Source of the DNA: Tenebrio molitor
Lineage: Eukaryota; Arthropoda; Insecta; Coleoptera; Tenebrionidae
NCBI RefSeq assembly: GCF_963966145.1
Contig: NC_091053.1
Coordinates: forward strand, 18,042,001-18,106,000
DNA length: 64,000 nt
Direction: 5' to 3'
This document shows, piece by piece, positions 56,901-64,000 of the stretch; the stretch's first letter is position 1; every line of letters starts with the position of its first letter. Made by a program: the position numbers and the translations under genes. A model generated the notes under the pieces. The model did not search any database. It saw only the letters and a program-made list of their open reading frames with translations, and was not told where the DNA came from.

Positions 56901-59900
56901 CTCGGTTAGCTACACTTTAATAATTTACAAAACGCGTTTCAACAATTTAAAATAAACAAACGTAGTACTAGCTGGAACAAAATTTTGTTTTAAATACATA
57001 ACGACCACAATTCTGAATTAAACAACCATTTACGCTTTGAAAAATACAAAATGAGTGACTCCGAAACTTCCGAAGGTCTTTCTTATTGTTGTTATAAAAA
57101 AGCGTGCGGTAATGAAAATGCGTGCGGTAATGAAGTTCTTATCTCACGCAAAATGGATGGAATAAGTGTCATTTATCCCACGAGCGTAGATAAAGAAATA
57201 ATTGTTCAAGGCAGCATCTACTTTTACAGAACGTTCTTTTTTTCTAACCCGTAGCTTCGCTTTCTTCTTATCTTTTTTAATATGTTTCTTAAAATATCCT
57301 ATTCATGTGGTCTTGTCCTCTTTTTACTCATATTCTTTTAAAATGATTCGGTTTTTCTTAATTTTTCCCAATATCAGTGCAAATTCAAGGTAACACTCTT
57401 AATAATGACTGTACCGTACCAAAGCATATTAATGCAAAACACCTTTTACAATAGTGCATCCGATGTCATTTCATTCTTTGTACTTGGGGTCACCTCTTTC
57501 ATTAGTTTTATTTTTAACAAGTACTCCAACGACACGTGCAGGCTGTCTGCATTTTTTGTTGATAATTATTTTAACGGGTTTTTTTTCCTCACAGACACTT
57601 TCTTTGGTGCGTCTCTTCATCTTGCTCCTCTCAATTCTTGCCAACCAAATGCCGAAGGCCCGAGTTCAACAAGGAATTAAAAGATTAGAAACAAGTCACG
57701 TCGGTTCTTCTCTGGCATTTGACATTTTTCCCTCACTTGCAGCAGAGTAACTTTGAGGCGTCTTTCAGGACGGATTGTTATGTAATTTCCGTTTCTTTAA
57801 ATGCTGCCGTGACAAAAAATTTAACAAAAAATATTTGTTATTTTGGTGGTATTATTAGTCACTTTGAATTGCTCAATGACTCATCTTCTGCTTGGGCTTA
57901 GTCAGTGCAGAAAAGTTCGAAAATCTCGTTTCATTAATCATCGGCACTCGTTATTAAATACTTTCTTTAAAATATTCAATTGATGACATGCGTTAATAGA
58001 TTTCCGACCGGGATAATTGTTGCGTCAGTTGTGAAATTTGCCACTTTTGATTTTTATTTTGATTAATCGGAAGCGTCGAACAGTCAAGAGTGACGGCTTT
58101 CCCGTGTCAATTTCGAATTTTATTTCTGACATTTCGTGTTTACTGACAGATGTATCTGCTTGTCAAAATTTTTAAAAGCGCCACCACGTGGCTTCCATCG
58201 TAGTCAAAACCCATGGCCTCCTAGAGTCTGTCTCTTTCGATCTAGGAGGCCATGGCACAATCACTGTTGGTACAGCACGGATCCAAACCAAAAAGAATTT
58301 AGTAGGTAAAGTTGACTCAAGTTGCAAAAAACCACTTTGCATTTGCAACAGCATTTTTATGGCATTAGTCATTTGAAATTACTTTAAAACTGTACTTATA
58401 TGGAAAATATTCAACCCAAACTATGATTTTCTGGTCCATTTCTGCCCTTATTTGGTTCAAAAATATGAAAAAAATGCTGTTGCAAGTGACAAGTGGTTTT
58501 TTGCAACTTGAATCAACTATAAATAGCGTACACAAAGTCTTTGCGTAATTTTGTCTTTTTAGTTTTTTTTTTTTTAGTGTAGAATTGTGATAGATAGTAA
58601 ATTGAAGAAACTTGGGAACTACCAAGAACAAAATTCTTCGGTTGGTTAATTCACTAATTATTTTAATATCACCAGGTTGGTACCGAGGATGTTTCAAATT
58701 ATTCATTTATTTAAACTTGCTACTGTCAAATAAATTGCAAATTCAATCATATTTTGCCTAAGTGGAAATTTGGAAATTTACCAAATAAACTGATGGTGTT
58801 ATTAACGTGAGGAAGAGGACCATGGTGAATTATTGTGTTTTATTTGAACGTTACTCTAATTACTGTATTTCCTAGTTGCTGGATTTCGCTTCAAAACTGT
58901 TTAAAATCAAAACATAACCTAACTTTATTTTATCAAATTTACCGTAAGTATTAGTCCAGAGAGAGAATGTAATGATCAAGTCCAGCCAAAACAAACATTT
59001 TATTCAAAATTTCATTTTAACACTCCAGGATTTTTTCCAATTAACTATATGGCACTAAAACGCGCACCAAACAATTTCTCTTGATCTAAATTTCTCTTAC
59101 GCAAAGTTGTAAATAGATTATTACAAATTGTCGTCCCACGCCATCAACTCGATTGATTATTGTCAGCGTCCGATTTGTCACAATGCACAAATTGATGTCT
59201 CCGATCCATTACCGCAATTATATTTAAATGAGGTGATTCAGAGCAGTTCTGCGCGCGATTTTCGGATTGCATCTTTCATTGTTTGTTTACCGGTGCTGCT
59301 GAACCATAACTGTAACTGAAATTTTAAGATTTTTCGGTATTAAACGGTCTTTGTTTAATCGCCGATTATGTAGGCGTAAGCGAACATGATTAATTACTCG
59401 CCACTCAATTAATAACGATTTCCTTGATGGAAATACCACACGAAATGTGTTTTTTTCCAATACATTTCGAAACGTTGCGTTTTTGCACAGAAACCAACAT
59501 TCATTAGCGTTTTGATAACTAAGTAAGCGGACTTAACAATAACCGCCAGGTGAAAAAAAAACTTCGGCCCACAACCCTACTGTTCACATAATCTTTCTTC
59601 ATGCTCTTGTTTTGCAGGTATCACACTGAGTATACAGCCACAAAATCATAGTTTTTAGTTTTTTTCGACAAACTGCTATGACCTAGTTCAATTGACTTTG
59701 CTTTGGAGACCTTGACAGGTCCGAGCAATGTAATCAAATACCAAAAAAAAAGTTACAGAGTAATGTCCAGATGAAGGTAACAAATTTAATTAAGTCAAAA
59801 ATCATAGTGTGCGCGATGTAACAAACGATTGTCTTTTGTTTAAATTGAAATAAGTGGTTGTATGCAACCAAATATACAGGAGACTAATTGAATTTTTATT

Positions 59901-62330
59901 GGTGCCTCACTAATTTCAGATCATCAATGCTAATATATAATTGGTTGTTTTCTTTTAATGTCGATCGACTTACCGATCAAATGACTAATACAGAATAATA
60001 TTAAAAAAAATAAATAAATAACTCGAGACAAAAATACATACCGAAACAACATCTTGACATTGAATACGAAATCTAAACGAGTTTTTACATTAGTAATACG
60101 TTGTTTTTTTGTACGGGGCGTTATATAAACCGGAGGCAGACCGAGAGATATCTTATTGTTGTGGCTTTCCCGATCGATTTCGTACAGGAACCGGAGTTTG
60201 GTTTGATAAAAAATTACAAAAACTGTCTTAAATGGTCCCGAAGTCCGGAAATCAGAATCGATCGGTGTTGACCTTCGGTGAAGTGCGAAAGCAAAATATT
60301 CAGATCTGAATTTATTTTGAAAATTAGAAAGTTGTCATGAATGTTTTTGATGATTTTTTTTTTGCGTAAGGTGTGGATGGTTTTAATTTGCAACTCTTGT
60401 GAAGCCGTGCCAATTTAAATAATTACTCAATTAAATTGTCAGGCTTCTGAAGAGCGATCTTTTTGTTATTGAATTATAATTAATTTGATTCTTTGAAACT
60501 GACGACTTGAACCAGATGAGAATTTTAATAGACTAATCAAACGAAATTTGTGACTTTAATTTACATTATTTAGAACCCCTTGTTTTTAGGCAACCAAGTA
60601 ATCACATTAATCGTATCCCGATTGGCGGCAAATTCCGCAACACTGCGATGTAAACAACCGTGTATTACTATTATGTATAGATTTGCCGCCTCTTCTCGAT
60701 TTGTAAATTTTGGCATTTGACAGCTCACAGTTGTCACATTTTTCAAAATGTTATTTAGGGTGTTCTGCAGCAAATAGTAAACTTAAGTACAAATGGGTTA
60801 AGTTAGTTGTTAAGTAATTGATATCGAACACAGAGGACATTCCGTTTGCTTAGTGTAGTTTTGAAACGAGCCCAAAAATAACGAAAGATTCGTGATACAG
60901 GGTCGCCATATGCACAGTATTCACAATAGCCCCCTACATCACAACGTACTATACAGGAGTTTACAAGAAGACCCCAACGTCCAGTATAGTGAACACGATG
61001 GCCTCGACGAGGCCGAAGATAAGACTGGCTTAGTTCATACGTCGCTGCCCGCACAGCCCGGCATATCCAGGCAACAACTGATCAACAGTCCATGTCCGAT
61101 TTGCGGCGACAAGATATCGGGATTCCACTACGGAATATTCAGCTGCGAATCGTGCAAGGGATTCTTCAAGCGCACCGTACAAAACAGGAAGAACTACGTC
61201 TGTCTGAGGGGGGCCGCCTGTCCCGTCACCGTCGCCACGCGAAAGAAATGTCCGGCGTGCAGGTTCGACAAGTGTCTCCAATGCGGAATGAAACTAGAAG
61301 GTACTTGCTTTGTTCTTAGCGAATTAAGATTATTTTGTCGAAATGTTGGTAACCAGCCGAAGCGCACACGGGATGAGGCGACAGGACCGCGGAAATATAA
61401 AAAGGCAGTCGTAGATTGATTCGTAACATTTTCTACATGTGCCAATAACATTTTGAAAAACGGAAAAATTCCAGAAGTTTGTTGCAATAAGTAATAATGT
61501 TATTTGACAAGCTAAATCGTACGAATCAATCTGCGACACAATTTTTGCTCTTCCTAGCCCACTGAGCGTTTCGAATGGATTTGCAAGAATGTGGGAAAAA
61601 CATTGATTCTTATTGTGGCTGCACGAAATGCAATGCAATGCCAAACGGCATCACATTACGTAGATGAGAAGGGCCAATTAAAAACAAAGAATATTTGTCA
61701 CTCGAAATTACTTGGTCGATAATGTTGAACAAATAGATAATAAATAAACAATCAATTCTGACCAAAAAGAATTTCTTTCAATAACTTTGACAATCATCGA
61801 CTGAGTAATTGTGCTTTTACTTTGTTTTGTTGTTAATTTTAGTTCACGTTTTAGCAATTTTTTGGGGTGATTCCCACTGTTCGCTATTCACTTTTTATAG
61901 TCGTTCCATTTGACTGTGACAAGTACTGTAGTTCATCGGGATCAAAGAAATCGACTATACATGTCCATGATTGTTTTTGGAAAACCTTTTTTGAATAAAA
62001 ATAAGTCAAGTGAAGCTTTACGATTTGTGGGTTTATGTTTTTAATAAAGTAAAATGTTTTGTGTACACTTATCGATGTTTTTTTTTTATTTATTTAGCAA
62101 TAAGAGAAGATAGGACCAGAGGTGGCCGGTCCACTTATCAGTGTTCATATTCGTTGCCTCCATCGTTGACGAATCACGCGGAATTGAGGGCCAGTTCGAC
62201 GGATTTGAGACAGAACATGGGAGATTCTCATCACGGTTTGACGGTCAAGTTAGAACCGGCTGATTCGTCAGTACCGCACCATAAAAGGGGAACTTTGCCA
62301 GGATCGAAGGGTGTCCCAGCATTATTGCAA
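53599..62330 (+). CDS. Hr39: Hr39 nuclear receptor, FTZ-F1 beta type (3' partial)
   Basis: Four exons (53599-53925, 54252-54698, 60901-61300, 62098-62330) join in phase to give 469 codons, still open at 62330. The N-terminal region has the Hr39 motifs RPMSWEGELSD, PSPDSAIHSAY, NQSPLTQRH, LSRNNSDASHSSC and FSPTHSPIQ. The DNA-binding domain (from about residue 323) has two C4 zinc fingers, the P-box CESCKGFFKR, RTVQNRKNYVC and KKCPACRFDKCLQCGMKLE, followed across an intron by the FTZ-F1 box AIREDRTRGGRSTYQCSY. This combination separates Hr39 from ftz-f1 itself. Family knowledge: binds YCAAGGYCR as a monomer and acts in ecdysone response and female reproductive gland development. The ligand-binding domain must lie right of the window. 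The ATG at 53599 gives MAADMRSPN; no earlier in-frame ATG was seen in the exon. Confidence 0.95.
54252..54698 (+). CDS. Hr39: Hr39 exon (Ser/Pro-rich N-terminal region)
   Basis: 149 codons in phase 0, acceptor GTGATTCCAG, donor CAG/GTCAGT. Holds the Hr39-specific PSPDSAIHSAY, LSRNNSDASHSSCCSYSS and FSPTHSPIQ blocks, and an imperfect KDLMHKDMMHKAL repeat not known to me from fly. Confidence 0.93.
55391..55684. mobile_element. GGCATAATGG-family MITE, copy 3
   Basis: CGTTGACGTTGTTTTAGCAT at the left mirrors ATTATGCCAAAACAATGTGA at the right. The interior matches copies 1 and 2 (TTATAACCTCAAACTTAGAA shared with copy 2). Confidence 0.85.
55882..56105. mobile_element. TA-flanked CAGTTGGTTGCA MITE, copy 2
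   Basis: It is 224 bp and similar along its length to 34049-34283; ends TA-CAGTTGGTTGCA and TGCAACCAACTG-TA are perfect inverted repeats. Confidence 0.88.
56108..56469. mobile_element. 362-bp TA-flanked MITE
   Basis: TA-CTATTGCGAGCATGGAATTT at the left mirrors AAATTCCGTGCTCCCAATAG-TA at the right, with inverted ends of about 27 bp. It directly abuts the previous element, sharing its right-hand TA. Confidence 0.85.
56694..56798. repeat. Foldback with central CGAG pair
   Basis: TATTAACAAACGCGTGCGAAATT... pairs imperfectly with ...AATCGCACAAGTTTGTAATG. The centre is CGAG-GCGAAGC-CGAG (56735-56749). It lies next to the tRNA-like segment. Confidence 0.6.
56828..56897 (-). repeat. tRNA-like segment (possible SINE head)
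   Basis: The minus strand reads TTAGCTCAGTAGTTAAGAGC, a good tRNA D-arm and A-box with AGCTC/GAGC pairing, followed about 35 nt later by ACGGTTCCCACTTCTG, a weak B-box. Acceptor ends do not pair and there is no clear anticodon arm. It is therefore not called as a tRNA gene; a decayed tRNA or a tRNA-derived SINE promoter fits better. Confidence 0.35.
58211..58255. repeat. Perfect 15-bp hairpin
   Basis: CCATGGCCTCCTAGA (58211-58225) and its exact complement TCTAGGAGGCCATGG (58241-58255) flank a 15-nt loop. It is GC-richer than its surroundings. Confidence 0.85.
58310..58518. mobile_element. 209-bp foldback element
   Basis: AGTTGACTCAAGTTGCAAAA at the left pairs with TTTTGCAACTTGAATCAACT at the right. 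Arms of about 52 bp end in GCAACAGCATTTTT on the left. No target duplication is obvious and no coding capacity exists. Confidence 0.8.
60901..61300 (+). CDS. Hr39: Hr39 exon (DNA-binding domain)
   Basis: Acceptor GTGATACAG, with a poor pyrimidine tract, is inferred from phase and from similarity of GISRQQLINSPCPICGDK to fly Hr39. Donor is GAA G/GTACTT. The whole two-finger DBD lies in this one exon, ending at MKLE. Confidence 0.93.
61301..62097 (+). other. Hr39 intron
   Basis: This 797-bp intron splits the codon after MKLE, so it falls exactly between the DBD and the FTZ-F1 box. No repeat or RNA gene was recognised in it. Confidence 0.85.
62098..62330 (+). CDS. Hr39: Hr39 exon (FTZ-F1 box and hinge)
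   Basis: Acceptor TTATTTAG, donor CAA/GTAAGT. It begins AIREDRTRGGRSTYQCSY, then a hinge with TVKLEPADSS, a candidate sumoylation motif (VKLE). It ends in phase 0 at PALLQ. Confidence 0.94.
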
Positions 62331-62549
62331 GTAAGTTCAGTTCTTCGTCCGCTTGTTTTAGCACGAACAAGTTTCGATTACACTTTGAAGCACTCGTACA
62401 AATAAAAAAAAAATCACTCCCTACTTTATGGCACTTTTCTATAAAGAGTTCAAAAAAAAAATTGATAAAGAAGCCAAGCTTTTGCTTCATTAACTGTCAA
62501 ACGTCATTTATTCAATGGTGTTAATTACTTGCTCTGCACAAAACTGTTC

Positions 62550-62729
62550 CAACGAGTGTTCCTGGTTTTCTTAGTGCGACACGACGATTTGTACTTAAAT
62601 TCATGATTTGATTTTAATAAAGTAATGATCAAAGTGAGGTTATGTATCTGAAGGAAGTGTCAAAACATACCAACTACCTGCATTTGTGAAAGAAAAAACC
62701 ACTGTCACAAATTTTTTGAACACTCGTTA
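62550..62729. mobile_element. ACGAGTGTTC inverted-repeat remnant
   Basis: AACGAGTGTTCC near 62551 and AATTTTTTGAACACTCGTTA ending at 62729 form inverted ends. The right end matches those at 5050 and 5508, and the subterminal TGAAGGAA-GTCAAA block matches 5420-5437. The left end is degenerate. Confidence 0.5.
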
Positions 62730-63489
62730 CATTGCTTTCAATATTTAAAGTGCCCGGTGATTTTTGAAAGTGCAGTTAAGAATTAAGATCAAATTAATTG
62801 AGTAATTTAGTTATTTAGAAATACGCCGCATCCGTTCGATTCGTTTCATCGCGCACCTGTTGTCTGTTAAAGCGTAACAAATCTGAATGGCAAATTCATA
62901 GATACAATTCTCCTTTGGTATTTTCAATTTAATCATCATTTAATGCGTTTACATATGCATTAATCGTCGAGCCATTATGTAATCGGTGAGTGTTCGATGT
63001 TCGATCTAACTCGTGTCGAATAATCGACGAGTTTATTCCAGGTGCGTGTTGAAAATGTGTTGTCGGTTCACATCATCATCTACATTACAAAATCTTATTC
63101 GTTTATGCATTTAAACAAGATTCATATCGGAATCTAATTTTCGTATTAATGGCCGATTCTGGAAACTCCGATGAACTTGAAAGTGGAGATGTTGGACTTT
63201 GTGAAGATGTTTGCCGTCCAATAACCCGTACATGGGTTACGTGTCTGGTCATTTTCAAGTCCATAAACTTAAAATAGTTCGCCGAATTGAAATTGTTTGA
63301 TAACAACTTTTTATGGAAAAAAATCGTTTTGGAATAGGTAAAGGTCAAGATTGTTGACTGAGTTTTTATTTAGTGAAAAACTAAAAAAGAAAATTGCAAA
63401 AAAGCGATGTAGAATTACATCACTTGCAGCGTCGTGTAAATGTGATTGTAAATGCTTTCCACCAATTTTTAGTAGAATGCGTTATTTTG

Positions 63490-64000
63490 CCCTACGGGCT
63501 TTCCGATTCCTGGTTACATTTTCTTTTCCTCCCCTTCTCTTCCTCAAAGCTACTTCGCGACGGTTTTCTTTTCCTCCCCTTCTCTTCCTCAAAGCTATTT
63601 CGAGATCGTCCGACTCTGCTCTGTCACCTATTCTGACTTCATGTATTCTTTCCCATGCTTCTTCGTTCGCTATTTCGTAATCTATCACTGTTTCCCCTTC
63701 TTCGTCCCCTTGTTTGTCCCCGTTCAACACTTCCCATCCATTTTCTTCGATCGGTTCTATCAGTCTCTTTCCCTCTGCATTTTCTACGTTGTCTTTGGAT
63801 TTTCTTTTCCCATCCCCCCTCTTCTCTTCCCAATTTCTTGCTCCTCTTTCTCCTATTCTCCGGTTGAAGTCCCCTCCCATAAGCATACATTCTTCCCTGT
63901 TTTCTTTCATTCCGTTTTCGACACGTCTTCTTGTTGTCTTCACCTCTTTACTGTATATTACCATGATTTTCCACCATTTATTGCCTCTATGGACTTTTCT
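63490..64000 (-). mobile_element. Second LINE endonuclease fragment, minus strand
   Basis: The minus strand carries an open frame (63964-63482) with YSKEVKTTRRRVEN, MLMGGDFNRRIGERG, GKRLIEPIEENGWEVLNGD and VIDYEIANEEAWERI, the second half of an APE-type LINE endonuclease domain. It matches the fragment at 37.9-38.5 kb. Both copies lose similarity at the same place, GGGCTTTCCGATTCCTG on the + strand. A short segment (ALRKRRGGKEN) is duplicated in tandem. The fragment continues past the right edge. Confidence 0.8.

Larger units (their letters stand above)
54699..60900 (+). other. Hr39 intron filled with MITEs
   Basis: This 6.2-kb intron precedes the DNA-binding domain exon. It contains a GGCATAATGG MITE (55391), a chain of TA-flanked elements (55855-56567), a foldback plus tRNA-like segment (56.69-56.90 kb), and two further hairpin structures (58211-58255 and 58310-58518). 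A poly-T run sits at about 55118-55136. No coding exon was recognised in it. Confidence 0.7.
62331..64000 (+). other. Hr39 intron, running off the window
   Basis: No further Hr39 exon is visible. It contains an inverted-repeat remnant (62550-62729) and a minus-strand LINE fragment (from 63490). Confidence 0.7.

Noticed and set aside
60803..61487. - strand frames opposite the Hr39 DNA-binding exon
   Set aside because: Antisense shadows; the + strand encodes conserved zinc fingers.
1..64000. CRISPR array, operon, riboswitch or other prokaryotic feature
   Set aside because: Spliced animal genes throughout; no regularly spaced direct repeats were seen.

Overview
This is an AT-rich animal nuclear sequence, and its gene set is that of an insect. 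Introns have GT-AG borders and range from about 45 bp to probably over 30 kb, and the intergenic and intronic DNA is full of short inverted-repeat transposons. A beetle is my best guess from protein similarity and repeat style, but the species cannot be fixed from the sequence alone.

Three conserved host genes are supported. (1) Cip4/Toca-1 (+ strand, nine clear exons from 5872 to 18066; the 5' exons are missing) is an F-BAR, HR1 and SH3 adaptor that links membrane curvature to Cdc42 and actin. (2) Rab9 (- strand, 20864 to 20107, three coding exons with introns under 50 bp, plus a spliced 5' UTR) is a late endosome-to-Golgi Rab GTPase. It is convergent with Cip4. (3) Hr39 (FTZ-F1 beta type nuclear receptor, + strand, coding from 53599, with four exons visible to 62330) has its N-terminal region, DNA-binding domain and FTZ-F1 box in the window; its ligand-binding domain lies beyond the right edge. 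The gene-poor stretch from 21 to 53.5 kb probably holds the Hr39 5' region. GC-rich blocks there that end in good splice donors (about 21.45-21.68 kb and 32.23-32.75 kb) are candidate non-coding first exons, but they remain unproven.

The rest is mobile-element debris. A broken R2/R4-type LINE with a restriction-like endonuclease sits in a Cip4 intron (7192-10344), and a 5'-truncated sister copy with a 15-bp target duplication lies at 52720-53040. Two minus-strand fragments of an endonuclease-bearing LINE lie at 37.93-39.06 kb and 63.49-64.0 kb. There is a Tc1-type transposase relic at 27.93-28.01 kb. Many inverted-repeat elements are present, several of them nested: a 301-bp foldback with an 8-bp target duplication, a chain of TA-flanked elements at 55.85-56.57 kb, three copies of a roughly 290-bp family, and a roughly 730-bp foldback at 34.84-35.57 kb.

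The most unusual pattern is a shared core, CTCG-N6 to N12-CTCG (or CGAG-N-CGAG; most often N7, an 11-bp period). It sits at or near the symmetry centre of at least seven otherwise unrelated foldback sequences scattered across the window.
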